A stretch of 64,000 nucleotides of DNA from Verticillium longisporum (taxonomy: Eukaryota; Ascomycota; Sordariomycetes; Glomerellales; Plectosphaerellaceae): NCBI GenBank assembly GCA_019188255.1, contig JAETXT010000002.1:5828001-5892000 (forward strand). The letters run 5' to 3'. Of the stretch, positions 12,075 through 24,477 are shown one piece after another (within the stretch, counting starts at the first letter, position 1; each line of letters starts with the position of its first letter). The notes beneath the pieces were generated by a model, which saw only the letters and a program-made list of their open reading frames with translations, was not told the DNA's origin and did no database searches. The position numbers were made by a program, and so were the translations under genes.

Positions 12075-13210
12075 GCAAGATGGGACTTGAAAGGGGGTAA
12101 AAGAAAAGACTGATCAATGAGGCGTAGATTCAAGCGTGAGCGCAGCGTAGAGATGAGAAAAGTTGAAGAGCAGACAACGACTCGAGAAATAAATCCCCAG
12201 ACCGGTTCTACGACGTAGATAGTTGTACAATAGGGCGAATGGCGTCCATCGTGGCCCACTGAATAGGGGCTGGGATGAATAGGAGGTCAATCAAGAGAGC
12301 GGCCATTGTTCGTCGCCGTGCCTTCCTACCAACACAATACTGAGAACAACGACATGCACTCAAGCAAAACCTGGAGTAAACCACTGCATCATCGCGGCCT
12401 GGCGGGTGTCAACTTTGATTCTTTACTGGAACATAACGAGCTACGCGCGCCGGCGACTGTCTCAACTCTATCTCGTCTCACGTCCCAACGTTCACCCATT
12501 CCATGCCGTCCGTCATCCACAGCACCGTTTCTCGGCATCGAGAAGCCCTGCTCACGCTGCCTCGAAGAAACGTCCGCTGCCACGGGAGCCGAGCAACCCT
12601 GGAGATGACGACGACAACCTGCAACCCCTGCCTTGGTCTCCTGAAAGAAGCCAATCCAATATTCATCCCGCGCTGCCGCCGATCGTCCCATGAACGGGGT
12701 CGACTCGACCCTCGACGTTGCAGCTCAAACTGGAGGACAAAAAGAAAAAAAGAAGAAAGCATTTCTAGCATAGTCCAATGTGACTCGCCCAAGTGCTGAC
12801 CTCCCCGTGACACGAAGGACAGGGAAGCCCGATATCGTAACGAACAAAACCCCCCAGACACTGACCGGCAGCCCCAATTTCTGAATCCATCGTCAAAACA
12901 GCTGCGTTCGGGTATCCCAATGCCTGAGTGAATCCGACCTGTCCATGATATTATGGCGTCGCTCTTTCGTTTTTGGCCTTGAAGGCAATACGTCCCCCAA
13001 CGCCGAATTGTATGAGTTTTTGTGCGTCCATTGCCGTATAAAACAGAACCTGCCGGAGCAGCTAAGAAAAATAAGAGCGGCAAGTATTGCGCGAAGCTGC
13101 AAGAGCTTTCGATTCGAAAAGGAAAGTCGCAAAAGTAAAAGTGTGTTGGTTGGTACAGCGGAAGACGCGTAGTTGTGTATCGTTTTCGTGTAAGGTGGGT
13201 GCCGAATATC
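12075..13210. other. Intergenic region
   Basis: Contains the likely promoter of the gene ending at 12,074 and the 3' flank of SPT7. A 285-codon minus-strand frame crosses it into SPT7 but has no protein-like composition, so I do not call it. Confidence 0.5.
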
Positions 13211-16200
13211 TTATCGTTCCGCACTCTCGGAAGCGCCGTCCCTCTCTTCCGCTTGGCTGCCGTTGCCCTGGCTCTGCATGCTGTCAATCCGCTCAATGCT
13301 GTGCGCGAGCACAGTTGCGGGTATGGCCGTGCCATTCGTGGTGGGCATGTTCTTGTTCTTCTTGGCGGGCGTCGTGTTGACTACCTTTTCGGGCTTTGCA
13401 TGGACGGCCTTGCCGTCGGGAATCTGAGCCTGACCAGACTCGAGCTTCTTCTTCTTCTTGGCCAGAGCGATCTGTTCCTTGGGCGGCCTCTTTTGTGGTG
13501 AGACAATCTTGCCCGTGGCACCCAGGCGGGGCCTCGGCCTCCTCTGCTTGACGGGCAAGTCCTCATCTTCGACCAAAGGTGCATCGCCGTTCGCGTGTAG
13601 CTTAGCCAGGAAGAAGTTCTTGATGAGGCCAATCTGGCCGTTGATGTTCTCCTTCGAAACCGGTTCAGGAGGCGGCAGCGAATCGAACAGTTCGACAGCC
13701 GAAGGACCTCCGACGGCTTGTGTCTGCATCTGGTATTGGTTGCGAACGCGGGTCTGCAGGAGATGCAGGGGAACCGAAAGCATATCGAGTCCGAGTTCCT
13801 GATCCAGGCCAAGAGACTTGAAGCCGAAGAAGTCCTCGCCAAGATCCTCGGCAAAGTCTCCGCTGACGAATTGCTCGCTGCCGTCGTTGAAAGCGCCCAC
13901 GCCATCTTGGCCGGCCTCTTGGCTGAGCGCCGGACGCAGCAGGTCCGTCAAGTGAATCTTCATCCTCTCGTGGATACTGTCAAGCTTCGTCGTCAACCTA
14001 TCGACTTCGTCCTTGGCGTATGCCTCGAGACTGGCAATGTCGCAACCGTTCTCGTCAAGTGTGTGCAGAATCACTTCCTCGGGAGTGAACCGAGATTGGA
14101 ACCTGGCATCGTTGGGTGCATTAGGAGGTGCCTCCTTTTTCTCTGCCTCCCGATACACGTTGAAGGTGTGAATGAGCTTCTGAAAGTAATCGGCACCGAT
14201 GCTGGTGAGGGCATCGATCGCAGAAGGCTGGAGCTCCTCGAAACCGCTCGTGTACAGGATCTTGGCGACGGAACGCTGGAAGGCCTTCTGACATGTCTGG
14301 GGAGCGATAATGGGACCGTTGTCGGCCATGAAAGTGGGCTCGATGTCCTGCTCCACAAAGGAGTCAAAGTTGATCTTGGGAAACTGGTTGGTGTAGACCT
14401 GAAAAGAAATCAGTACTGGTTGATAGAACAGGCCAAGAGAAGCCTTACCTGCGTCTGGATTTGCATCTGCTTGATCACACCAATCTTGCTGGCCAGCTTC
14501 CTCGTTTCCTGGATCTGTCGGATGTTGGTGTCGATTTTGCTGGCAAACTTGCCCTTGGGGGCCAAGAAGTGCCCAGCGGGCACCATGCGCAGGAACTCCT
14601 CGTGCTGGTTGATGACCTGGCCCTCGCCATCCTCGATCCATTGAAGCTTGGGGTTGACATCTGGAATCGTGGTCAGAGGCTCGTAGTAGTCGGGGACGAC
14701 GCGCTCCTCCTCGCCTTCCATGCCTTCGGCGAGAGTCTCGGCAGGGTTCGATGCGTCCTTGGCGGCAACGATTGACGAGTCTGCCTGGGAGTGGCTGATG
14801 ATGCCGTGAGCCTCTGCTTCCTTCTGCCCGCGCAGGAAGCGTCGGATGCCGGCCTTGGTGCGCAACAGAGCAGGCGCATCCGTGTTGAGCTTGTTGTCCT
14901 TGAAAAGGACATGGCGCTCCTTGGCAATGAGGGCGCGATCCTTCTTCGTGACCTGCTTCCAGATCTTGTACTCCTCGTCTTCATGGTCTTGCTCGCCAGC
15001 CTCGTTCAGGGCGTGCCCGAGGACCATTCCGTTCAGCGAGGGGCCATCTATATCCATGGCATCGGCATTGCTCGCGACGCCCGATGGAGCATTGGCGGCA
15101 CTGGGCGTGATGGAGCCAGCGCCGATGGGAGGCGTGCCGAACCCATTGCTGCTGTCAACGGCCTCTGACTCCTCGCGTTGCTTCGCAAGCAGTCCGTTGA
15201 GATGAATCGCAGGCTTCTGGTCAGTCATTGGTGTGTCCTCCTTTTGGTCAGGCGGGTGCTTTCGAGACTTGGCGGCTCCCTTGGTGCCGGCAGTGCGGCC
15301 GCGGGACGACATTATTGGCTCGTCGTCCGAGTCGGGGCCGCCTTCTTCTTCACCACCATTCTGTTTGCGCCGCTCTTCGGCCTCGACTTCGGCGCGAGGG
15401 CGCACGGTAAGGTCGGGGATCAGAGGGATGAGCTTCTCGGCTTCCTTGCGCATGCCATTGGCCATGCGGCGAAGGGGTGGTTCATGTCCTGGTTGTATCG
15501 CAAGCAGTTGTCCCAAATCAGGTTGAGGTCTTGGACAGAGTCCGTCTTGGTCTTATAGGTGAGCGTCTTGATCTTCTTGGTCATAGTGCCCAGATCCATG
15601 GGTTGCTTGATGACTGTGGGCATTCATGTCAGACGAGTTGGCGCACGCAGCCGAGGATGGTTGAAACTCACGGTTGTAATAATCCGGCACATCTCTCTTG
15701 TTCACCCTTTGCAGGAAGGGCGTCGAGTACTCTGTGTGCGCCTTGAGTTCGGTGAGGACCTTGTCGAGGGCCTCGTACAACTCCTCCTGATTGACGTTCT
15801 CTTCGCTGGCCCATTTGCTCCGGTTCTTTCGCACCTCGTTCATGAGGGACCGCAGTTCGGCATCCGACGCGCGCACCTGGTCACGCTTCATGTCTATCCT
15901 CGCGATGAGGTGCTTCAAGGTCAAGCTCGACGCGCCGAGGTTGGCGCTACTCAAGGAGCCGTGGTTCTCGGCCTGGCCGCCGGCCGCGTTACCCTGGCTT
16001 GTATTGTTATCCATTTCAGCCTGCAGCTGCTTCTCCGACTCTTCGAGCTGCTGCTGCTCCAGCATGGCGGTGCGATCATTCTCGAGCGTGTAGAAGACTG
16101 TGTGGAAGCTGCGGCGCGCCGCCTCTTCGGTTGCGTTTCGCGACTCTTCCAGCTGTTTGCGCGCATCCTCGCTCGTTTTGGCCATGTCGTGTGCTGTGTC

Positions 16201-16764
16201 GGTCTGTTTCGTCTTGTCGCTCGTCTTGTCGGGAGAGCCAAAGGAGCGAACGGGGGAGCTGCCCGACTTGGAGGGGCTCGGAAGCATCGCATTGGCATCC
16301 TTGGGTTTGGACGCGTCGCCATTTTCCTTTGGGTCTTCGTCGTCTTCATCTTCGTCGTCATCGTCATCACCGTAGTCATCTTCGTCGATGACTCGCTTGG
16401 CCTTCTTGCGCGGTGGCTCCTGCGCCGCGGTCTGAGGCGCGTCCTCAGCCGATTCAAGGAGCAAGGGGGCAGGCGCGGGAGCCGTCTGCTTCAGCGCATT
16501 GATGGCATCGTGATTGTAGGAGCCATCATCGCCGAAGAGCAATGCGATTCTGGATTCGCTCTCGCGAAAGAGATCCCTGAACTGGGATCGCCGTCGCTCA
16601 TCCTCGGCGTCGGGTGGTGCCTCAGGCATCAATGACATGGAATTGTCGAGAGGCGTGCCGTTGCGCGCAGAGGAGGCATCATCAAAAGACTGATGAAGCT
16701 TACTGCTGGGAGCGTAATGGCCGTTGGGGGGTTGCCACGCGTGATGGCCGTTGGGGAGGGACAT
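13211..16764 (-). CDS. SPT7: SAGA complex subunit Spt7 (bromodomain), with one apparent frameshift
   Basis: Spt7 is a structural subunit of the SAGA histone acetyltransferase coactivator and acts in the nucleus. Exons on the minus strand are 16764-15672, 15613-14449 and 14398-13211, with introns of 58 and 50 bp. An acidic low-complexity run precedes the bromodomain (about residues 335 to 435), which shows the PDYYN segment, PMDLGTM and the acetyl-lysine-binding Asn in RYNQD. Exon 3 begins with the bromodomain-associated histone fold ([14 protein letters not shown]... region, about 780 to 850) that pairs with Taf10 in yeast. The C-terminal tail is basic. The frame breaks once, at the G run 15,474-15,477, inside the bromodomain. 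Adding one base gives 1,148 residues and restores a continuous bromodomain. No GT..AG intron can explain the break. The gene is divergent from the VanZ-like gene. Confidence 0.93.
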
Positions 16765-17982
16765 GATGCGGCCTCGTCGATGGCAGCGACAAGCGGAGGG
16801 GCCTGTCGCCGGGCGCCAGAAAGGGCGCTCGAATTATGCCGGACTCGGGCGGATTGGGGGGCTATGATTGCATCGGAGGATGGCGCGACATCGATAGAGA
16901 TGGCTTCCCAAGTCGGAGGGCGTGGATGATGGAGGTGGTGATGCTGCGATGGTTCGTGATAGGGGTGTTTTCGCTTGCTCGCAAGAGGTGAGGTTGAGTC
17001 TTTGGCGAGGCTTGTACCGGAGTGGATTGCCAGGCGCGGTGCCCTGGCACCTCGACGCTTTGGTACTGACACGGGTGTGGAGGCTGTAGAGGTACAAGGG
17101 CGACCGGCATGAGGCGACCACGTTCAGTCCGATGCAAGGTCATAAGTGTTCCATATTCACTGATTTAATATCAATGCATTCATATTCTATTTATGAGAAC
17201 CTCCTCATCGCCAACAGCCGATTGCACAGGACAAGGCAAGGCCCAGGTTCCGTGAGCCTTGTACCGGAACCTTGGGTCCCAAGCCAGACGTGGAGGAACG
17301 CGAGCACCAGCGATCAGGCGCGATGGCCCCACCCCAGTCACGTGATACCCAAGTCGCATCATCAGAGGGAAAGGGGGATACCTGAGGATATGGAGTGCGG
17401 CAGGCATGTCTCGGGAGAAGGCGATGAGAGTTCACTCAAAGCTGTCGGAGCGCCAGTCAGCCGTCTCCATTCAGATCAATTGGGGGCAGCGCTTTGAAGA
17501 CCTGCATATCGTGCCTAGACGACATCGACTTTGATCAGGATCCCCAGACTGTCCCGCATATTAATCATCGACCGCTCCACGTCCCAGAGTCCCGCGCATC
17601 TGTCCCACCAAGACCCCGCCAGCCAATCCCACGCACCTCAAGCACCACGTACCACACGCACCACAGCCGCCCCCTGTTCCCAGGCCCGCCGCATCTGAGA
17701 GCTGCGCCGTCTGTCTTCTGTCGTCACTGCTCCGTGGCCTGCCGCGCCCGAGGCTTGGGGCCACAGCTCACCTTTGCAGAAAGCTCCAACCAGCTCGACA
17801 AGCCGTCTCCTCCAGGCTTCCACGCCAAACGAACCTAGCCACGTCAACGACAGACCCCACGGAACATTTCGACGAGAACAGCTGCAGTGCTGACGTACAA
17901 TCGCTGCTTCATCGTTTCAGTCTGTCTATTCTTCGACAGGTCTTGACAGAACCCAGAGCAAATCACTCCACACTCGCCCACC
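16765..17982. other. Divergent promoter region between SPT7 and VanZ-like gene
   Basis: 1.2 kb without a supported gene. It should hold both 5' leaders and promoters. I see no distinctive repeat. Confidence 0.55.
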
Positions 17983-18696
17983 ATGAGGATACGACTTCCC
18001 TTTGCCGGTTCGCCAGCCCCGCCCGTTTTCCGTCTCAAGAGAGCATCTTGTTTCGGTTCTCCAGAAAGAGCACGTAGCTAACGAGAGGAAAAACCAGGAA
18101 CCTTCTTCGCCCTCCTCCTGGCGGCCGCCTACATAGGCCTAACGCCGCTGCACCTCGAGACCTACATCAACGACAAGGCCCTCCACCTCGTCACCTTTTT
18201 CCTCCTGACGACCGTCTTCTACTGGATCCTCGACACGACGCGCCGCCGCACCCTCCACCTCACGCTCCTCGTCTGCACGGCCGTCCTCGCCGTCGGCTCC
18301 GAGCTGCTGCAGGCGCTGCTGCCCAACGGCCGCGTCTTCGACCTGCTCGACATCGCCGCCAACGTCGCCGGCTCGCTCGCCGGCCTCGGCCTGTGCACGT
18401 GGTACCACAAGCGCATGATCGAGCGGCGGCGCGCGCAGCGGGGCTACGGCGCCCTCGCCGGCGAGGACGACGGCGAGGATCTCGAGATGGGCGTCGGCGG
18501 GCTGCAGGAGGACGGCGTCGTTGACGCTGCCGGGGCGCGCTCGCTCGAGGACGAGGTCGACAATTGGGATGAGAACGCCGTCGACGAGTGGGATGAGGAC
18601 CTGGGCCGGGAGGACGTCGCGGGGGGCAGGGGGAAGGAGGCCGCTGCTGCCGGTGATTTGGGCGACATTGGCGACTCGAAGAAGCGCAGCGATTGA
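17983..18696 (+). CDS. VanZ-like family membrane protein
   Basis: A small integral membrane protein. The best model is a nine-codon first exon (17983-18007, MRIRLPFA plus one base), an intron 18008-18097 with a CTAAC branch site near 18,078, and a second exon 18098-18696. Alternative donors at 18,032 and 18,056 keep the same phase, so the N-terminus is uncertain. Hydrophobic segments run FFALLLAAAYIGL, LHLVTFFLLTTVFYWIL and LTLLVCTAVLAVGSELLQAL. The conserved NDKALHLVTFF and GSELLQALLPNGRVFDLLDI motifs place it in the VanZ-like family (VanZ itself confers teicoplanin resistance in bacteria). Fungal members have no established function. The C-terminal ~90 residues are strongly acidic and probably cytosolic. 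It converges with the ferric reductase-like gene. Confidence 0.85.
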
Positions 18697-19014
18697 GTCG
18701 AGGCATGAGACGCTGTGACGGATGACGAGCCTCAAAACGTCGGGACGAACGAATGACTAGAAGCAGAAACGTGTGCTATTTTACGCAGCGGACGGGGCGT
18801 TGGACCATGAGAGATACGGCGATATGAGCTAGGCAGCATACCACTCACTATGTGCTCAAGTCAAATGCCGTTTCAACATGTTTTCTTGGGATCGAAATCC
18901 TTTTAGTTGCTAAATGATGGGAGATAGTACCCGTATGAACAGCACATCTTTGCGTCAAACTTTTGTGTTTCCTATCCACGAGAAATCCACGCTCCATCTT
19001 CCTACACAACCCAC
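18697..19014. other. Convergent intergenic spacer
   Basis: 318 bp between the stop codons of the VanZ-like and ferric reductase-like genes. Nothing else is seen. Confidence 0.6.
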
Positions 19015-20938
19015 TCACCATCCAAAACTCTCATCGTGGAAAAACACATCCCGGCCCCGGTACACCCACGCGCCTACATGCCTCCTCACCTCTCTCGCCA
19101 TGCTTGCCGGCCCGCACACGAGCACAGCAACCCTCTCGTCGGGCCCGCCGCGAAACGTGTCGTCGATAATCCTGCGCAAGTCCGGCCTCCGACGGCTATG
19201 GCTGCTCGTCCACCGTCCGCCGCCGCCGCCGCCGGCGCGCCTCCTGTCGCGGTACAAGCTGCTCAGCTCTTCGCCGGCGTCACCAGAGGCGCCGCCGCCC
19301 GCATCTGACGACGACGCGAAGCTCGCGCGCCGCGGCTCCGACACGCCGACAGCCGTGCCAACGCCCAGGTCGCCCGTCAGGAAAATGTTGACATTCTCGT
19401 CCTCGAGCACACTGTCGCCACGGCCCGTAACGGCCCACGTCGCGTCGCCGGCGGCGCGAATCGCCCAGACGAGCTCGACCTTGGCGGCGGGGTGATCGGC
19501 GAGCACGGCGCGGTAGAGCGGCACGGCAAAGGTGGCGCCGACGCCGCCGGCGATCAGCAGCACGCGGTCTGTGCGGGGCGAGGCAATCTGGGCAAAGTGT
19601 CTCGACGCGGTGCCGTAGGGGCCCTCGATGGAGAGGGGCACTGTGGCGGCGGCGGCGGGGAAGACGGTCGTCGTTGTCGATGATGGCATGGCCATGCCGC
19701 CGTGCTGGGCGAATTGGGCGAGGCGGCGGGTCAGGGGCCCGTCGTGCTGGCGGGCGACGAGGGTCAGGGCGCCCGTATGGTCATCAACGTCGGCGACGGT
19801 GAAGGGGTTAAAGAGGAATTCGTAGAGGAGGGCGTCATTGGAGGCGATTGGACGGGCGGCGGCGGGAATGGAGAGGTATATGTGCGCTCCTGGCTTGGCA
19901 CGGAAGGCGTTTACCTTGGGGCCGGGGATCGAGGCCATGATCTTGACGAGGGTCGTGCCGGGGATGGTTTCGAGCGTGGCTTGGGAGGTTGTCGTACGAA
20001 GGCGGCGCATGGCGATGTCGGCAAGGAAGAGCACGAGTGCCGTGCCGACTGACAGACGAGCGGAGGGGGCGTGGATGAAGATGAGAGGCGGGATGGCCAT
20101 GGCAACGACGAGATGGGTGATGAAGAACACGCGGTACGACCAGGCCCGCACGGCGCGCAGGGCCGTCGTGTTGAGGAGGTTGAGACCAGCGAAAGCCACG
20201 ACGCCGGCGAAGACGACGGGCGCAAAGAGACGTCGCTGCAGGATGCCGACCTGAGCAAAGTAGTTGAGGTAGCAGGCGGCATGGAGAATGAGCAGGGCCG
20301 TGATGACTCGTGCGAGGACTCGGTGCCAGCGGTTGAGGGTCTCGTGAGACGTGTTGAAGACCCAGGCCAGGGGGCTGAAGGACTTGAGAATGAGCAGATA
20401 CTGGAAGGGCATGAGGGCCGTTGCAATGGTGCCCAGGCGTTTGGTGAAGTGCAGGTAGTCTGGCGCCCTGTCAGCTGGGGCATCCCGTCTCGAAAAGGAG
20501 CATGCATGTGTGCATGAAGCCTCACGTACCTTCGCCAGTACCTGCGATGCACAACACCAGCATCCAGATCATCGACGCCATACCCACCATCCATTGGTCT
20601 CTCGTACCCCAGGACTGGCCGTTGATGATGACCTCGTCTCTCGACCACCATTGGACGATTCGAACCTTCGCCAGCCAGCGGCCAACAACAGTGCCCTTCC
20701 GGCACTTGTACAATGGCGAGTCAGGCACGACATCGTAGGCGCCGCGAGTGACCTCTCGACCGCGTGTGTACCGTTCCACGATCCGCTGGGTCAAGGGAAT
20801 GAAGATGGGCAGCAAGGCCGAGATCTGGGCGTAGATGGCATAGCGGTCCAATGCCTGGCGGCGAAGCTGGACCTCCTCTGGTGAGAGGGTGAGGAAACGG
20901 TAGGGCCAAGCCATGTTCGGAAAGGCTGTAGCTACCAT
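19015..20938 (-). CDS. Ferric reductase-like transmembrane protein (FRE/NOX superfamily)
   Basis: Predicted membrane flavocytochrome that moves electrons from NADPH through FAD and two haems, probably to ferric iron at the cell surface. Exons are 20938-20530 and 20459-19015 with a 70-bp intron, giving 617 residues. The membrane part contains paired histidines suited to haem ligation (HRVLARVITALLILHA and ITHLVVAMAIPPLIFIHA). The FAD motif reads NPFTV rather than the classical HPFT. The NAD(P)H site has the GGVGATFAVPLY motif, and the protein ends HDESFGW, typical of fungal ferric reductases. A Ser/Gly/Arg-rich insert of about 40 residues interrupts the C-terminal NAD domain. Substrate (iron, copper or other) cannot be told from sequence. 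Upstream DNA is rich in CCTA/TAGG repeats. Confidence 0.9.
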
Positions 20939-21870
20939 CGGTACCTCCCTACCTACCTCCTACCTTACCTAGGAGGTAAAGTAACCAAGGTGCCTTAAAG
21001 AGGTAGGTACGGCGATTCCAAGAGTACCTAGGTACCCAAGGCAAGATGCGGAAAGAGGGGCCACGGGCGATCAGCAGCGCTATCAGCAACGCATCGAAAT
21101 GGTCACAGGAAAAAAAAAGAAGAGGGAAGGAAAGACAGAGAGAGAGTCTTCGGGGAAGCAGCGAGGGAGGTATGGGGGGGGGAAACTTTAGAGCGCAGCA
21201 GAGAAGCATGGAATCGATAGTACCAAGAACACGCAAGCACGAACGGGTCTCGATACGACCAAACCTCGAGCTCTGTCCTCTTGGGGATAATGAAGGGCCC
21301 TTCAAGTGCTGTCTTGTGCACAAAGCGCGCCTACCATGTACTCAGGAGCCCCTGTAGGCAAATGTGCCTTTCCTCTTGGGGCGTGGCTCCCCTTCGGGCA
21401 TGGCTACCCGGGGCGTGGCTCCCCTGTGGCATTGGCATGGACCCCTGGGACCCCGATGAGCAACCTGGCCTTGGTGATTGGCCCTCAACCTCTTTCCTGC
21501 CCCACCCCCACCTGAACCGCGGAACCTCTTCAACGGGATACCTCGAGGGTCATCACGACACGAGCAGCTCACCGTCGGCTCCTGAATGTGGCATCTCCAG
21601 CTTCATCAACAGTCGGAGCGGCTAAACTCCGTCACATGGCGTAGCAATCAGCAAACAACGTGATCGTGATCAAAGCTTCTGAAACGGCTGCTGGGCTCCC
21701 AGACTTCTGAACCACTGCATCTCCGTCGTCGATCTCGCCTCCCTCTCTCACTTGCTTCATGATGACTTGCCCATAGTCACCCCGTAGAGCACTCACCCCA
21801 ATATGAACAAACGCCTTCTCGCAGCTGCCTATTGTACACACATAGTCTTCAACACGAGCACCCTGCCCCC
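20939..21870. other. Ferric reductase promoter with CCTA/TAGG repeats
   Basis: From 20,940 to about 21,040 there are many CCTACC, TACCT and AGGTA elements, including near-palindromic CCTAGG sites. A purine-rich tract follows (21,105 to 21,180). The rest, up to the stop codon of the NAB3-like gene, shows no supported gene. Confidence 0.55.
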
Positions 21871-24477
21871 TCACTGCCGGAATTTGGCCAGTTGCGCCAT
21901 GATCGTATTGACTTGTGACGCCGAATCCGGAGACGCTGGCGGCTGCGGCCGACCGCCAGGCCCGCTCGGTGCGTTGAGACCACCTGGACCGTGGGGAGGG
22001 TAGCCTCCGCCACCGTAAGCCGGAGCCCGACCTTCTGCTGGTGTCACGGCCACGCCACCCCTGAGGTTATTGAGCACGGCCTGCACATCGACTGGTCCAT
22101 TCACCTGCTGTGGCATGCCTCCGTGAACTGCCGTGCCGGGCCCCGCTCCTTGTTGGTTCTGCACAGCGGCAACAAGTTGCTGCAGCGTCGCGCCGTCAAG
22201 GTGCCCAAGGGACGCCAGGAGCTCGGCAGGGAATCCGCCAGCTGCCGCCGCAGCGCTCGGCGCAGGACCAGGAGGCACCTGGTGATGGCTTGGTTGGCTG
22301 GGATATGCGTGGGCTGGTGGTTGCTGTTGCTGCTGCGGCGGGTACTGCTGGCCGTAGCCTCCGCCTCCATATGCCTGCGCCGGTGCTGGCGCGTGGTACG
22401 CAGTAGCAGGCGCTGCGTGTGTTTTGGCCCGTACCACCAGCTCGGCGGCCACGTGGGGTTCGAGCTCCTGGTACTCGTCAAATCGTGTGCTGCCACTGGA
22501 CGAACGATCAAAGACGCGCAAACTGAATCTGCCAGTCGTATTGGCTCGTATGTCAAGGTCCACCACGGCGTGAACGCCCTCCACAACTTGTCTCTGGATC
22601 ACGGCGTCCCGCGGCATGCTGGGATGGAGAAACATGACGTCAATCTTGAGCCCACGGTCCAAAAAGGCCCGCGACGCCCAGTCAACAAACTCCGGATTCA
22701 CTTCTTGCAGCAGCAAGAACTGAACGTCAGGAATCTGGCTGCCGTGTCGTCGAGGCAGTGGGAGCCGGTCGTCGTGCGAATAGTCGTGACCGCGGCTGCG
22801 GTGGTTAGCCGGACTCGGGCTGCGGCGACGGTACGAGTCGTGGTGTCGTGCATGGCTTGGTGGTGTACGAGAACGGCCGCGCGGTGGGTATTGCGGTTCC
22901 TGGTAGCCACGGTCACGGCCGTAGCCATCATCTCTGCCCGCACGCGGTGAGGCAGGGCGGCCTTGGCGGCGGTCGTCACGCCCTCGCCGGTCGTTTGAGC
23001 CGTTGGCACCCCTCTGACCCGAGTCTCGTCCTGAGTCTCGCCCTCCACCACGGCCTCCCCTGTCGGGCGAGCGATTTCGGTCCTCGCCCTTTTTCTTCTG
23101 TGCGCGAGAGATCTCGAGGTCTGCAATCGATCAGTCATGATCACTACGCCTGAACAATAGCGGAACTCACGAATCTTGCGGCCCTTTACCTCGGCACCTT
23201 GCAGGTTTTGCATGGCACCTTGTGCATCATCCACCGTGTGGTATTGCACAAAGCCGTACGCAGACTTGAGTGAGATCTGTGCCAAGGGGCCGTACTGGCG
23301 AAAAATGTTGAAGACATCCCGTTTTGAGACCCGTTCGCTAGAAAGGTTGCCTAACAACAGATTAGTAGAAGCCAAAGAACAATTGATCGGGGAGTGGACC
23401 GACCGATAAAGATCCTGGAGCCTTCAGGGAATTTATCCCATCTCGCTTCCGCCATGTATTTGCGTTCGTCAGCATTAAAGGCCTCCCAGAGGGAGTTGGG
23501 ATCAGTGGCTTCGTTGGGCGGCTTGTTGAAGTCGGCAGAACTAGGGCGAGGAGGGGCATTGATCGACGTGGGAGCAAGAGCAGGCTGGAAGTGGGCAGCA
23601 TCGGCAAAATTGCCTGTAGCTCCGGCAGTTGCATAATGAGTGGGATGGTTCGGCACGACGTGCGGCTGGTGAAGCAGATGGATATCATCCGGGTTCGCGA
23701 GGACAAGAGAAGCACCGTCTGTCACGGGAGGCTTGGGGGTAGCGAAGCAGACGTAGATGGAGGCATATCCTGGGTAGGCTCTGGCTGGGTATTGGACAGG
23801 GTGGGTTGCTGGACGGAATGTTCATCTGCCTGGGCGGTCATCTCGGCCACGAGGCGGGAGATGTCGATGGCTTGCGCATCGCCGTTCGCGGACTCTGGGT
23901 GTCCGTTGGAGATGATGGTATCGGCTGTTGGCTGGGAGGCAGGCTGAGCAGCTAGGGGCTGCCGAGTCGTGGGCGAGTCAACATCGGGAACCACTTGAGC
24001 GTTCTGTAAAAGATCGGAAGAAAGGTGATTTGTGTGAGAGTCTGCTGCTTGGGATACATGATGCTGTCCCGCGACGGTGTCGAGCTCATCCTGAACAGGC
24101 GAGTCGAAGGACTTGAGGTAGTCATCCTCGACGGCGTCAGGCTGTTCTTGTTCATTCTGCCGTGTGTTGCCTGTTGCATCCCCCTCTTCTCCTTTGTATG
24201 CTTCATCGAGGCTGTCAAGCTCGCTATCGTTGTCGTTTATGTTCTGATTGTTGTACGTGTTGGCGAGTGGTGGGGCAGGTTCGGAGACGGAGACGAGGCT
24301 CAGGCCAGCGTCTCTGATCTCCTGAACCGATGGCATTTCGGTCATGGCATCAAGCATGTCGGCAGTGTCTTGTAGGGCTGGAAGGACAACAGGCGCAACA
24401 GTGTGCACGGGGTTGGGGGATACTGGCGAGAGGTCGGCCGCCGTGGCCTGGATCTCTGGTGTTGCCGAACCTGGCAT
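21871..24477 (-). CDS. NAB3: Nab3-type RNA-binding protein (RRM), with one apparent frameshift
   Basis: Nab3 binds nascent RNA and in yeast works with Nrd1 and Sen1 in termination of short and non-coding transcripts. Exons are 24477-23404, 23350-23171 and 23120-21871 (introns 53 and 50 bp). The start MPGSATPEIQ at 24,477 is the only good ATG, because the longer frame begins with GTG. The N-terminal ~270 residues are acidic and disordered. A single RRM follows, with RNP2-like RIFIGNL across intron 1 and RNP1-like SAYGFVQY. An Arg/Asp/Ser-rich linker leads to a conserved domain that starts PDVQFLLLQEVNPEFVDW and matches the region after the RRM in Nab3. The tail is Gln/Pro/Gly-rich. The frame shifts at a G run, 23,735-23,739. 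One added base gives 834 residues. A weak intron (poor donor) could also bridge the site. Confidence 0.85.

Noticed and set aside
12478..13335. 285-codon minus-strand frame
   Set aside because: Crosses the SPT7 3' end in another frame, Arg/Ser-rich without motifs. Probably chance.
18139..18735. 198-codon minus-strand frame over the VanZ-like gene
   Set aside because: Antisense shadow of a high-GC coding exon. The plus-strand frame has membrane segments and family motifs.
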